From: Fodinicurvata sp. EGI_FJ10296
GTDB lineage: Bacteria; Pseudomonadota; Alphaproteobacteria; DSM-16000; Inquilinaceae
Reading direction: 5' to 3'
DNA length: 64,000 nucleotides
NCBI RefSeq assembly: GCF_040712075.1
Contig: NZ_JBFCVL010000012.1
Coordinates: 1-64,000, forward strand
In this document: positions 34,554 through 43,695 of the stretch, one piece after another
How the letters are laid out: every line of letters begins with the position of its first letter
Numbering within the stretch: position 1 is the first letter of the stretch
Position numbers and translations under genes: made by a program
The notes under the pieces: generated by a model
What the model saw: the letters and a program-made list of their open reading frames with translations, nothing else
Told to the model about the DNA's origin: nothing
Databases searched by the model: none

Positions 34554-36119
34554 TTATGGTTTGGCCGTTCGTCTGCCCAGATATGTCTGGATGGCGTTGA
34601 AGAGCATCAGCGCGACGATTGCGGCGATGAACGATTTGGAAAGCGGCGAGGCCCAGAATATCGAGAGCTCATAGCGCCCGAGCATCAGCGATCTGACGAA
34701 GCTGCCCTCGGCCATGGGTCCGAGAATCAGCCCCAGAATGACGGGTATCATGGGAAACCCGCCGAACTTCAGCGCCAGCCCCAGGAACCCGAACGCGACC
34801 GCAATCATCACGTCGACCATGGAATTTCGGACGGCGAACGCGCCGATGATCGAAACAACGATGATCAACGGGATCAGCACCTCGCGGCGCACGGCCAGGA
34901 TCGACGTCATCGGGGCCGCCAGCAGGATGCCGATCGGCAGGATCAGAACCGACGAGATCAACAGCGCCAACAGCACCGCATAGGCGATCGGCGCGTTCTG
35001 AACCATGACTTGCGGTCCCGGCGCGATGCCGTGCAGATACAGCGCCGCCAGCATGACGGCCGTTGTCGCGTTGCCGGGAATGCCCAGCGTCAGGGTCGGC
35101 ACCATGGTGCCGCCGGCCAGGGCGCTGTCGCAGGATTCCGAGGCCAGCACGCCGTCGGGGTTGCCCTTGCCGAACGTCTCCGGCGACCGCGACCGGCGCT
35201 TGGCGATCCCATAGCTGACGAAATTGGCCACCGCCGCGCCGACGCCGGGAATGGCGCCGAAAAGGACGCCAACCAGGGCGGCGCGCGCGACCTGGAACGG
35301 CCGCAGAGCAGAGTAGACGACGCCCTCCCACAACTGTGGGAGATTGCGCAGACCGACCCATCCGAGCACCTTGTCAAAACTGGACTGGCCGGCACTTCCA
35401 TCCCCGATCACCGACCGGGCGAGCTTGTCGCCGCTATAGGTCCCGCGCCGGGCCATCTGGATCATTTCGTTGAACGCAAACAGGCCGATGACGGCCGCCA
35501 CGATCGGTATATCCTCGTACAGTTCCAGAATGCCGAAGGTCATGCGCCCCTGAGCGGTGATGGGATCGGCCGAAATGGCCGCAATCAGCATCCCGAGCAG
35601 GCCTGCCGCCAAGCCCTTCCAGACATCGGTCCCCACCACGGTCGCGATCACGCTCAACCCGAACATGGCGATAAGGAACAATTCCGGCGGCCCTACTCGC
35701 AGAGCCATCAGCGACATCGGCCCGATGATCGACAAGGTGATGATCAGCCCAACCACGCCGCCGAACGCCGATGCCGAACGGGCAACGCCGATAGCCAGAT
35801 CAACCTTGCCCGCCAGCGCCATGGGCCGGCCGTCCAGCGTGGTCGCGGCAGCGCCGGCAGTGCCGGGAATGTTCAGCAGGATTGCGGGCACGGCACCGGC
35901 AAACGTCGTTCCTGAATAGATCGCCGCAAACAGGATCAAGGCATCGTGAGGCGCCATCGCCAGCGAAAACGGCAGTAGAATGGCCGCGGCGTTCGGACTG
36001 CTGAACCCTGGCAGCACGCCCACGATGAAACCGACCACGAGGCCGGCGACGATCAGAAGCATGCTGGTCGGGGTCAGCAGTAGCGCCAACCCGGCCTGTA
36101 TGCCTTCGAGAGTTCCCAT
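34554..36119 (-). CDS. tctA: TTT transporter large membrane subunit TctA
   Basis: A 521-residue membrane protein with about 12 segments and the TctA marks: GFIVGVLPGFSSPNAAAILLPF (near 30), SGTTFAGAVPAILLNIPGTAGAAATTLDG (near 70, as short blocks) and GAIPGVGAAVANFVSYGIAKR (near 280). It moves citrate-like or other carboxylates with the binding protein TctC. It starts 3 bases from the TctB stop. Confidence 0.92.
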   Translation of the reverse strand: MGTLEGIQAGLALLLTPTSMLLIVAGLVVGFIVGVLPGFSSPNAAAILLPFSLAMAPHDALILFAAIYSGTTFAGAVPAILLNIPGTAGAAATTLDGRPMALAGKVDLAIGVARSASAFGGVVGLIITLSIIGPMSLMALRVGPPELFLIAMFGLSVIATVVGTDVWKGLAAGLLGMLIAAISADPITAQGRMTFGILELYEDIPIVAAVIGLFAFNEMIQMARRGTYSGDKLARSVIGDGSAGQSSFDKVLGWVGLRNLPQLWEGVVYSALRPFQVARAALVGVLFGAIPGVGAAVANFVSYGIAKRRSRSPETFGKGNPDGVLASESCDSALAGGTMVPTLTLGIPGNATTAVMLAALYLHGIAPGPQVMVQNAPIAYAVLLALLISSVLILPIGILLAAPMTSILAVRREVLIPLIIVVSIIGAFAVRNSMVDVMIAVAFGFLGLALKFGGFPMIPVILGLILGPMAEGSFVRSLMLGRYELSIFWASPLSKSFIAAIVALMLFNAIQTYLGRRTAKP

Positions 36120-36122
36120 CGT

Positions 36123-36626
36123 TCACCACACTCCCGGAAGCGGAATCTGAAACAGGCGAATGAAAAGCAGATAGATGGTGAGCAGCGTTCCGCCGGTTAT
36201 GCTGATGATCCCGACCCACGACCGGTACCCCAGGGTGATCAGCACGCCGGGAATGAAAACCGCGACAGCGGGCAAGGTGCCGACCTGCGGCAGCACCGCG
36301 GCGAAGCCGATCAGCCACAGGCTGAGCGCGGCTGACGGTATCCAGTCGCGCCAGACAGCGGCGCCGTCGCTGCTTTCCGCGGCCATCGCCGGCGCGGCGT
36401 CGCGGTCACGCTTCGAACGAAAGGCCGCGAGAACCTCCCGCAGAATCACGATCAGCATTACCGGTACCAGGATGGCCATGAGAAAGCGGGGATATCCGGC
36501 GGCGATGAACTGCAGATCCCGCGATTCCCAGGCAAATACGGCCATGAACCCCAGGATCAGGAAGGGCACGGCAAGGCGCGCGGCCAATGCCTGAATCAAC
36601 GAGGGCCCGTCCGATGGTGACGCCAT
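36123..36626 (-). CDS. tctB: TTT transporter small membrane subunit TctB
   Basis: A 167-residue protein with four membrane segments of the TctB pattern (LAVPFLILGFMAVF; AAGYPRFLMAILVPVMLIVI; AALSLWLIGFAAVLPQVGTL; FIPGVLITLGYRSW). ATG at 36624-36626 follows ATGGAGG with correct spacing; longer starts lack such a site. Confidence 0.88.
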   Translation of the reverse strand: MASPSDGPSLIQALAARLAVPFLILGFMAVFAWESRDLQFIAAGYPRFLMAILVPVMLIVILREVLAAFRSKRDRDAAPAMAAESSDGAAVWRDWIPSAALSLWLIGFAAVLPQVGTLPAVAVFIPGVLITLGYRSWVGIISITGGTLLTIYLLFIRLFQIPLPGVW

Positions 36627-36723
36627 CGGTTTCCTCCATTTTCCGACATTCATTGGCTGACAGATTTCCGAGGCCAATGGCCGGATTTTCGGGATAGAGA
36701 CGACCGGATCGACAAGAGCAAGC

Positions 36724-36754
36724 CCCCGTGACCGGAAAACATCCGGCCACGGGG
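36724..36754. terminator. Hairpin between tctC and tctB
   Basis: CCCCGTG (36724-36730) pairs with CACGGGG (36748-36754), and CCGG with CCGG inside, around a 7-base loop. It begins 21 bases after the tctC stop (minus strand). There is no T run, so partial termination or mRNA protection is more likely than a full stop. Confidence 0.55.
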
Positions 36755-36774
36755 AATGCGGTCATCGGTCGGCG

Positions 36775-37767
36775 TCAGTCCTGGGCGTCGCGGGCGAACG
36801 CTTCCAGGCCCTCGCGCGCGTCACGGATCTGGGCGTCATACTCGTCGGCCGGCAGGAACGACAACCGATCCAGTTCGTCGAGTTCTTCGAGCTGGGCACG
36901 GTACTCTTCGTTGTGCAGTGCGGCCTCGACGGCGGCAGTCAGCATTTCGTAGCGATCCGGGTGATTGTCGCGGCAGGCTGCGGAGGTGAATATTCCGTAG
37001 CTCGGTCCCTGGGGAGGAAGATCCGTACCCAGCGCCTCGTTGATCGTCGGGGCGTCGTTGGTCTTGCCCGGCCACTGATTGGTATTCGCCGCCACACCCA
37101 GAACACGGGTATGTTCGGCAATCGAAAGGCTGTTGTAGACGGCGGCATAGTTCATATCCGCGTGGCCGCCGGCCAGAGCGTTACGCGCTTCCGATCCGCC
37201 GCCGAAAGGCACGATGTTGAACTCGACGCCCGTGGCTTCTTCGAGCTGTTTCGTACCAAGATAGTAGGCATCCTGGAACGAACCGGCGCTGACGATGACT
37301 TCGCCCGGATTCTCGCGGGCATGGTCGATCAATTCCTGCAGGTTCTCCCAGGGCGCGTCGTTGCGGACACGAATGACGCCGGCATCCACGCTGACCTGCG
37401 CCAGAGGAGCGAAATCGTCATAAGTATAGCCGGTTTCCTGGTTCATATAGGAAAAGATCAGATGCGGGATGCCCCACATCAGGATCGTCCGGCAGCTGTC
37501 ATCGGAAACGGTCAACTGACCACCGACCGCACCGCCGCCGGCGGCGTGGTTCTCGACGACCAGATTGGCGTCGAGTTCTTCTTCCAGATAGGCTTCGAGC
37601 TGCCGGGCGGTGGTATCAAATCCGCCGCCGGCGCTGGAACCGACGATGAAACGCATCTGGCCGTCGTTCCACGAGGTATCGGCGTTTGCCGCTCCAGAAG
37701 CCCAGGCAACTGACGCGACGCCAGCCAGAAGAATTGATGATACCGCTTTTTTGGCGATCCTGGTCAT
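36775..37767 (-). CDS. tctC: TTT transporter binding protein TctC
   Basis: A 330-residue periplasmic protein with a signal peptide (1-31, ending ASGAANADT). The fold is marked by MRFIVGSSAGGGFDTTARQLEAYLEEEL (near 39) and NLVVENHAAGGGAVGG, the carboxylate loop of the family. First gene of tctC-tctB-tctA-prpD-prpD, divergent from the LysR regulator. ATG at 37765-37767 after AGGGAT. Confidence 0.9.
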   Translation of the reverse strand: MTRIAKKAVSSILLAGVASVAWASGAANADTSWNDGQMRFIVGSSAGGGFDTTARQLEAYLEEELDANLVVENHAAGGGAVGGQLTVSDDSCRTILMWGIPHLIFSYMNQETGYTYDDFAPLAQVSVDAGVIRVRNDAPWENLQELIDHARENPGEVIVSAGSFQDAYYLGTKQLEEATGVEFNIVPFGGGSEARNALAGGHADMNYAAVYNSLSIAEHTRVLGVAANTNQWPGKTNDAPTINEALGTDLPPQGPSYGIFTSAACRDNHPDRYEMLTAAVEAALHNEEYRAQLEELDELDRLSFLPADEYDAQIRDAREGLEAFARDAQD

Positions 37768-38065
37768 GATTCCATCCCTATGTTTGTATAGCAAGCCGGA
37801 CTCGACACATCTCAAGCGAGTAATGCGCGAAGCTGAAAACTCATTTCAAACATGCGCACGCTTAAGTTTTATTCCGGCAGCCATTTAATTTCTGATCGAT
37901 CCCGGCAGCGAAGCGAAAAGCTACTTGCCTGCACGCCAGTAACGACACAACTTTAGGGCCAAAGGAAATTCCGGGCAAGACGGCCTGCACGATAGCAGAT
38001 ATAAGGATTGGATATGGGACGGCCGATGGGCAGACAGCGTAGAGAGCGTCCCGGAGGGAACCCGA
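37768..38065. promoter_or_regulatory. Divergent promoter region between tctC and lysR
   Basis: A 298-base gap between two divergent genes. It should hold both promoters and the LysR binding sites. I see A+T-rich stretches (37855-37895) but no single convincing T-N11-A box, and no small gene. The regulon motif TGGATACAAT is absent here. Confidence 0.4.
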
Positions 38066-39025
38066 ATGGATCTGCGAAAACTCCGCTATTTCGTTTCAAT
38101 CGCCGAGGCTGGAAGCTTCACCCAGGCGGCCCATGTACTGGGCGTGGCGCAACCAGCCCTTTCCCAGCAGATATCCGGCCTTGAGGGCGATCTCGGCGTC
38201 GAACTGTTCTATCGCACCGGCAGGGGGGTGGTTCTGACCGAAGCCGGGGCCGACCTCCTGCCACGGGCACAACACATCCTGGGCGATATCGAGGTCGCCC
38301 GCAACGAGATGGCCCTGCTGCGCGCGACTCCGCACGGCACGATCTCACTCGGGGTGCCGCCGTCTGTCAGCCATTCAGTCGTCGCGGGATTCGTCCTGCG
38401 GATGCGGGAGCGGTTTCCGAAAATCCGGTTGACGATTATCGAAGGGTCGAGCGGATTCATCAAGGAGTGGCTGAACAAGGGCCGTCTGGATATCGGCATT
38501 CTCTATCAGGTCGGATCTGAACAATCGCTGCCCGATGAGCGGCTGTTGGCGGAGGATCTGTCCCTGGTCGGAAAGGCCGACGACCCCATCATCGCCAATG
38601 GCAAGGTGGCCTTCGACACGCTCGCCGACTTGCCGCTGATCCTGCCGAGCCGGCCTCACGGCCTGCGCACCCTGGTCGACACGATCGCCCGCAGTCGATC
38701 GATCGAACTGAAATCGGTACTGGAACTCGACGGCGCGGCACTGATCCGCAGCCTGGTGAATTCCGGCTGCGGGTACTCTATCCTGCCCGACGTCACGGTC
38801 CGTCTCGATCTGAGTGCCGCCGGCGTCGGCTCGGCGAAGATCGTCGACCCGGTCATCACCCGGACGATGATCATCACCAGCACCAACGAGCGCCGCGCCA
38901 AGGCAACGACACGCACCGCCATCGCTCTTCTGCGCGAAGTCGTGGGCGATCTGTCTCACCTTCATGCCGCAGCGGCCGACCCGTCTATCCGCAATGAAAT
39001 TGTGGCCGGCGTCGTCCCCAACTGA
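38066..39025 (+). CDS. LysR-family regulator, probably of the TTT-PrpD operon
   Basis: A 319-residue regulator. The winged helix (1-60) reads MDLRKLRYFVSIAEAGSFTQ, then AAHVLGVAQPALSQQISGLE; the effector domain starts near 90 (GTISLGVPPSVSHSVVAGF). The pattern is close to the CynR/Nac/CbbR type that senses carboxylates. Ribosome site GGAGGG precedes the ATG. Divergence from tctC suggests control of that operon. Confidence 0.9.
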   Translation: MDLRKLRYFVSIAEAGSFTQAAHVLGVAQPALSQQISGLEGDLGVELFYRTGRGVVLTEAGADLLPRAQHILGDIEVARNEMALLRATPHGTISLGVPPSVSHSVVAGFVLRMRERFPKIRLTIIEGSSGFIKEWLNKGRLDIGILYQVGSEQSLPDERLLAEDLSLVGKADDPIIANGKVAFDTLADLPLILPSRPHGLRTLVDTIARSRSIELKSVLELDGAALIRSLVNSGCGYSILPDVTVRLDLSAAGVGSAKIVDPVITRTMIITSTNERRAKATTRTAIALLREVVGDLSHLHAAAADPSIRNEIVAGVVPN

Positions 39026-39456
39026 TCGTCACACGATGAATTCGTGGCCGCGCGGGTGCTCATGAAGCATCCGATGCGCATAATGCGCCGCCCTGCCGAC
39101 GACGGGCGGCGCCAGCTTTCCGGTCCGTCGCCGGGGATATGCAGCGATCGGGGTCGGCCCGGCATCACTCTGGCACGGTTGCGACTGCCCCTTGTTGCTT
39201 ACGTTGCATACGCTTCCAGTTTTAGAAACAATATTATCGGCTGTTTTTGCTCGGTTTTTTTGTCCCCTGCCCCGGTTTTCGATAAAATCTTGCACTCAGC
39301 GCGATGTCCTGCCATGTTGGAATGAGTACGTATGCATTCGTTTGCAATTGGTGAAGCGGAACGGCCCATGGCTCAGATCATGTCAGGCCAGTTCAGGACT
39401 GACCCGGCAGGCGAACACGCCGCAGAGACAGGATCACAAAAAATTCGGAGGAAACC
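39026..39456 (+). other. 431-base intergenic region before the second TRAP operon
   Basis: No gene is recognisable on either strand. The region holds the promoter of the TRAP/HDH module and the candidate LacI-type site at 39332-39347. The part near 39190-39260 is A+T-rich compared with the rest of the window. A GGAGG ribosome site lies just before the dctP ATG (39449-39453). Confidence 0.5.
39332..39347. promoter_or_regulatory. Candidate LacI-family operator
   Basis: ATGCATTCGTTTGCAA has two TGCA elements placed evenly around a central CG, as in LacI/GalR operators. It lies about 110 bases before dctP of the module whose LacI regulator is encoded at 44457-45491. Only one such site was found, so this is tentative. 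Confidence 0.35.
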
Positions 39457-40443
39457 ATGAAGACCAGCATTTTCACAGCGACCGCCCTCGTCGCGCTATT
39501 GACCGCCAACGTCAGCGCCGCACAGACCACGATCCGGATTGCCCATGCGCAGCCCGAAGCCTCGCCTCTGCACGAGGCACTGGATCATTTCAAAACCACG
39601 CTGGAAGAGCGTTCGGATGGCGGCTTCGTGGTCGAGCTGTTTGCAGGCGGACAGCTTGGCAGCGTCAGCGAAGCCACAGAGCTTGTGCAGTCGGGCAATA
39701 TCGAAATGACGACAGGGGCGTCCGTCCTGCTGTCCTCAGCCGTGCCGGAGCTTGCGGTTCTGGACCAGTTCCTGCTGTTCGACGATGAGGAACATGCCCG
39801 CAATGTGCTGGACGGCGAAGCCGGCGACACAATTCTGGCCGCCATGGAAGAACGCGGCCTGAAGGGCATCGGCTTTCTGGAACTTGGCTTCCGCAGCTTC
39901 ACCAACAGCCGCGCTCCCCTCGACAGCCTCGAGGCGTTCGAAGGTCTGCGCATGCGCTCGGCCGACAACCCGATCCAGATCAAGGCATGGCGGTCCATCG
40001 GCGCTGTGCCCGTGCCGCTGGCCTGGGGTGAAATCTATTCGTCCCTGCAGCAGGGTCTGATCGACGGGCAGGAAAGCGCGCTGTCGTCGATGGTCGTGGA
40101 ACGCTTCTATGAAGTGCAGGACTACGTCTCGCTCACCGGGCACATCTACTGGCCGGAAATGTGGTTCGCCAATCTCGAATTCTTCAACAGCCTGAGCGAC
40201 GAAGACCAGGCGCTGCTCATGGAAGTGGCGGCCGAAACGACTGACGTGCAGCGCGACCTCGTCGCCACGGCCAATGCCGAAACGCTGGACCAGCTGGCCG
40301 AAGAGGGTCTTGCCATAAACGAGCTTCCGGCAGAGGACCGTGCGGAAATGGGGGCGACAATGAACGCCGCCATCGAAGAGGATATTCGCGCCAGCGTCGG
40401 TGACGAATTTTACGACGCGTTCAGCGCTGCGCTGAACCAGTAA
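39457..40443 (+). CDS. dctP: TRAP transporter solute-binding protein DctP (second system)
   Basis: A 328-residue periplasmic protein with a signal peptide (1-22, ending NVSAAQ). DctP blocks are TIRIAHAQPEASPLHEAL, FRSFTNSRAPLDSLEAFEGL, RMRSADNPIQIKAWRSIGA (with the ligand-binding Arg) and PVPLAWGEIYSSLQQGLIDG. Ligand probably a carboxylate or sulfonate. First gene of the module that runs to 49179. Confidence 0.9.
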   Translation: MKTSIFTATALVALLTANVSAAQTTIRIAHAQPEASPLHEALDHFKTTLEERSDGGFVVELFAGGQLGSVSEATELVQSGNIEMTTGASVLLSSAVPELAVLDQFLLFDDEEHARNVLDGEAGDTILAAMEERGLKGIGFLELGFRSFTNSRAPLDSLEAFEGLRMRSADNPIQIKAWRSIGAVPVPLAWGEIYSSLQQGLIDGQESALSSMVVERFYEVQDYVSLTGHIYWPEMWFANLEFFNSLSDEDQALLMEVAAETTDVQRDLVATANAETLDQLAEEGLAINELPAEDRAEMGATMNAAIEEDIRASVGDEFYDAFSAALNQ

Positions 40444-40453
40444 TCCGCTTCGA

Positions 40454-40481
40454 GCGACCGACCCCTGACCGGGTCGGTCGC
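40454..40481. terminator. Hairpin between second dctP and dctQ
   Basis: GCGACCGACCC (40454-40464) and GGGTCGGTCGC (40471-40481) pair perfectly over 11 bases with a 6-base loop, 11 bases after the dctP stop. No T run follows. Same position as the hairpins behind the other three binding-protein genes. Confidence 0.6.
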
Positions 40482-40505
40482 CCATGTGACAGGGAGCCGC
40501 GCAAC

Positions 40506-41015
40506 ATGTTCCGTCTGCTGCGCCTGATCGAGCAGTATTTCGAACCCGTGATCATTGTGACCAGCCTGGGTCTGGTGATCACGCTGCTCTTCGCGGATGT
40601 GGTCGCACGCTTTGCCTTTCAGACTTCGGTCTTCTGGGCAGGTGAGGTTGCAAGCTTTGCCTTCGTCTACATGATCTATTTCGGCATCAGCTACGCAATT
40701 CGCGAAAAGCGGCATCTGCGGGTGACAATGCTGGTCGAAATGGCCCCACCGCTGGTGCAGCGCGCCCTTCTGGCGCTCGCGGAAGTGGTTTTTCTTGTCT
40801 ATTCCGTGATCGTCTGCTGGCTGGGAGTCGTGATCACGACCAACGCCATCGACCGCGGCCAGATCCTGTCGGCGACGCAATGGCCGACCGCATTTCTCTA
40901 TGCTGCCATCATCTTTTCCGGCGCACTGTGCGTGCTCCGGTTGCTCTATTCGCTCTGGATGATCGTGCGCCATGGAGAGACCGTACTGTCCTCCCCGTCC
41001 GGGGGGGCTGCATGA
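40506..41015 (+). CDS. dctQ: TRAP transporter small membrane subunit DctQ (second system)
   Basis: A 169-residue, four-segment membrane protein. The DctQ pattern is visible in VVARFAFQTSVFWAGEVASF and the REKRHLRVTMLVE loop. Its stop overlaps the dctM start (ATGA at 41012-41015). Confidence 0.87.
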   Translation: MFRLLRLIEQYFEPVIIVTSLGLVITLLFADVVARFAFQTSVFWAGEVASFAFVYMIYFGISYAIREKRHLRVTMLVEMAPPLVQRALLALAEVVFLVYSVIVCWLGVVITTNAIDRGQILSATQWPTAFLYAAIIFSGALCVLRLLYSLWMIVRHGETVLSSPSGGAA

Positions 41016-42304
41016 CCAGCGCCGTCCTTTTCGGAAGCTTCGTATTGCTCCTGCTGATCGGGGTGCCCATCGGGATCGCACTCGGGACTGCCAGCTTGCT
41101 GGCGATCAGCACGATTTCCTTCCTGACCTATGATTTTTACGCGCTCGGTCTGGTCAGCGGCGTCAATTCCTTCACGCTGATGGCGGTGGTCCTGTTCACG
41201 CTGGCCGGCAATCTGATGAGCCGCGGCGGTATTTCCCGCCGGCTGATCGCTGTGGCCGAAGCGTTTTTCGGTACGGCACCGGGCGGGCTTGGCACCGTCA
41301 CCATCATGGCCTGCCTGTTTTTCGCGGCGATTTCCGGCACAGGATCGGCCACTGTGGCCGCGATCGGGCTGGCGATGATCCCGGCACTGGTGCGGCGCGG
41401 CTATGACCGGGCGTATGCCGGCTCGATGGTGGCATCGGCCGGGGCGCTTGGCGTCATGATCCCGCCATCGGTGGTGATGATCGTCTACGCGGTCACGGCC
41501 GGCGTTTCCGTGTCGGCGCTGTTTCTGGCGGGGATTCTCCCCGGCATCGTGATCGCGTTCGCGTTGATTCTGTTCAATATCTATCAGACCTGGCGTGGCG
41601 GCTGGGAAGCAGAGGCAGAGGCCGCCACCTGGGCCGAAAGGTTTCGCCGCGTCAATGACGCCAAGCTGGCGCTTCTGATGCCCGTTGTGGTGCTGGGCGG
41701 TATCTATGGCGGCATCGTCACACCCACTGAATCTGCCGCCGTAGCCGTTGTCTATGCGCTGATCGTGTCAACACTCGTCTATAAAGAGCTGAAATGGGCA
41801 GAGCTGCCGCGCATCATGCTCGATTCCGCGCTGCTGGTTGCGGCGGTGCTTGTCATCATCGGCGCCTCGGTCGGGTTCGGCCGGATCATAGCGTTGGAAC
41901 GCATCCCGCTGGAACTGTCGCAATTCGTTCTCGGACTCACTCAAAACTGGGTCATCGTCCTTCTGGCCATTATCGTGCTTTTGCTGATCATCGGCACGTT
42001 TCTGGAGACTCTGGCGGCCATTGTCATACTGACACCGGTACTGCTTCCGATGATTACTCAACTCGGCGTCGATCCCATCCATTTCGGGATTATCATGATT
42101 GTGGCGCTGGCTATTGGTTTCGTCACACCGCCACTCGGGGCCAATCTGTTCATGGCCGCGCAGGTGGGCCAGATCCCCTACGACGATCTCGTGCGGCGAA
42201 TCTTCAAATGGGTGCTGGTTTTGACCGCAGCGCTTCTGGTGATCGCTTTCTGGCCGGGGCTGTCGTTGATCCTTCCACGAATTCTGCTGGGATATGGCAC
42301 TTAA
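41012..42304 (+). CDS. dctM: TRAP transporter large membrane subunit DctM (second system)
   Basis: A 430-residue channel subunit with DctM blocks [19 protein letters not shown] (near 49), [38 protein letters not shown] and [18 protein letters not shown]. The start overlapping dctQ is supported by coupling; a longer frame upstream is a shadow of dctQ. It ends 13 bases before the dehydrogenase gene, whose ribosome site is AAAGGAGG. Confidence 0.92.
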   Translation: MTSAVLFGSFVLLLLIGVPIGIALGTASLLAISTISFLTYDFYALGLVSGVNSFTLMAVVLFTLAGNLMSRGGISRRLIAVAEAFFGTAPGGLGTVTIMACLFFAAISGTGSATVAAIGLAMIPALVRRGYDRAYAGSMVASAGALGVMIPPSVVMIVYAVTAGVSVSALFLAGILPGIVIAFALILFNIYQTWRGGWEAEAEAATWAERFRRVNDAKLALLMPVVVLGGIYGGIVTPTESAAVAVVYALIVSTLVYKELKWAELPRIMLDSALLVAAVLVIIGASVGFGRIIALERIPLELSQFVLGLTQNWVIVLLAIIVLLLIIGTFLETLAAIVILTPVLLPMITQLGVDPIHFGIIMIVALAIGFVTPPLGANLFMAAQVGQIPYDDLVRRIFKWVLVLTAALLVIAFWPGLSLILPRILLGYGT

Positions 42305-42317
42305 AAAGGAGGCACTC

Positions 42318-43628
42318 ATGACTATCGACCATCTCAAAACCGCCAAATCCGAAGCCGAGCGCAGCGAGGATGACGCCAGGACCCGCAGCGTGGTCGAGGC
42401 CACCCTGAAAGACATCGAAGCGCGCGGCGACGCGGCAGTGGCCGATCTCAGCCAGAAATTCGACAATGTGTCGCGTCCCTCGTTCCGCTTGACCCCGTCG
42501 GAGATCGAGGCTGCGATGCAAAAGGTCGGCACACGCGACATGGAGGATATCCGTTTCGCGCAATCCCAGATCCGACGTTTTGCCGAGGCACAGCGCGCGT
42601 CGATGACCGATATCGAGGTCGAAACCCTGCCGGGTGTCATCCTGGGTCACAAGCACATCCCTGTGCAGTCGGTGGGGTGCTATGTGCCCGGCGGAAAATT
42701 CCCGATGGTGGCCAGCGCGCATATGTCCGTCCTGACCGCAAATGTCGCGGGCGTGCCGCGCATCGTGGCCAGCGCACCGCCGGTCAAGGGGGAACCCCAT
42801 CCTGCCATCGTTGCCGCCATGCATATGGGCGGGGCGCATGAGATTTATGTGCTGGGCGGCATTCAGGCCGTCGGCGCCATGGCGATCGGCACCGAAACCA
42901 TCGACCCGGTCCATATGCTTGTGGGTCCCGGCAATGCCTTCGTCGCCGAAGCCAAGCGCCAGCTTTTCGGCCGCGTCGGCATCGACTTGTTTGCAGGCCC
43001 CACTGAAACCATGGTCATCGCCGACGACACCGTCGATGCGGAACTGTGTGCAACCGACCTGTTGGGGCAGGCGGAGCACGGCTACAATTCGCCGGCTTGC
43101 CTCATCACGACGTCGCGCAAGCTGGCCGAAGCCACGCTGGCCGAGATCGACCGGCTGCTTACAATTCTGCCCACCTCGGACACCGCCGCCATCAGTTGGC
43201 GTGATTACGGCGAAGTGATCCTGTGCGACAGCCATGACGAGATGCTCGCCGTCGCCAACGACATGGCCTATGAGCATGTGCAGGTGATGACCGACCGCGA
43301 CGACTGGTACCTTGAGAACATGCACAGCTATGGCGCGCTGTTCCTGGGTCCGCGCACCAATGTCGCCAATGGCGACAAGGTCATCGGCACCAACCACACG
43401 CTGCCGACAAAAAAGGCCGGCCGCTATACAGGCGGGCTCTGGGTCGGCAAGTTCCTGAAGACCCATTCTTATCAGAAGGTAACCACCGATGAGGCCGCCG
43501 CCCATATCGGTGAATATGGCTCGCGGCTATGCATGCTCGAAGGCTTTGTCGGTCATGCCGAGCAGTGCAATGTCCGTGTGCGCCGCTATGGCGGCCGGAA
43601 CGTGCCCTATGGCGAGGCTGCGGATTAA
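42318..43628 (+). CDS. Histidinol dehydrogenase-family alcohol dehydrogenase (HpsN-like)
   Basis: A 436-residue NAD-dependent enzyme of the histidinol dehydrogenase family: [19 protein letters not shown] (near 116), [21 protein letters not shown] (near 205), [34 protein letters not shown] and [20 protein letters not shown] (near 356). It lies outside any his operon and next to a TRAP transporter, so it is catabolic. The closest described member by pattern is HpsN, which oxidises dihydroxypropanesulfonate to sulfolactate in four-electron steps, but no sulfo-lyase gene is near. It should convert a primary alcohol to the acid. The ATG at 42318 follows AAAGGAGG. Confidence 0.82.
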   Translation: MTIDHLKTAKSEAERSEDDARTRSVVEATLKDIEARGDAAVADLSQKFDNVSRPSFRLTPSEIEAAMQKVGTRDMEDIRFAQSQIRRFAEAQRASMTDIEVETLPGVILGHKHIPVQSVGCYVPGGKFPMVASAHMSVLTANVAGVPRIVASAPPVKGEPHPAIVAAMHMGGAHEIYVLGGIQAVGAMAIGTETIDPVHMLVGPGNAFVAEAKRQLFGRVGIDLFAGPTETMVIADDTVDAELCATDLLGQAEHGYNSPACLITTSRKLAEATLAEIDRLLTILPTSDTAAISWRDYGEVILCDSHDEMLAVANDMAYEHVQVMTDRDDWYLENMHSYGALFLGPRTNVANGDKVIGTNHTLPTKKAGRYTGGLWVGKFLKTHSYQKVTTDEAAAHIGEYGSRLCMLEGFVGHAEQCNVRVRRYGGRNVPYGEAAD

Positions 43629-43655
43629 CTCCGCATCTTCATCATGCCCGATGCC

Positions 43656-43681
43656 ACCGGTCCTGTTGGTCCGGTCTTTTT
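43656..43681 (+). terminator. Rho-independent terminator after the dehydrogenase gene
   Basis: ACCGGTCC and GGTCCGGT form an 8-base stem with one T-T mismatch and a TGTT loop, directly followed by CTTTTT. It lies 28 bases after the dehydrogenase stop and 15 bases before the SDR gene, so it should reduce read-through from the TRAP/HDH genes into the SDR-LacI genes. Confidence 0.65.
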
Positions 43682-43695
43682 AACAGAGCAGAGCA

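Noticed and set aside
37768-38065. A fifth copy of the TGGATACAAT operator before the TTT operon
   Set aside because: The gap has A+T-rich stretches but no sequence close to the motif; this operon is more likely under the divergent LysR.
42318-43628. Histidine biosynthesis hisD
   Set aside because: No other his genes are nearby. It follows a TRAP transporter and precedes SDR and LacI genes, and the overall pattern is nearer to catabolic relatives such as HpsN.
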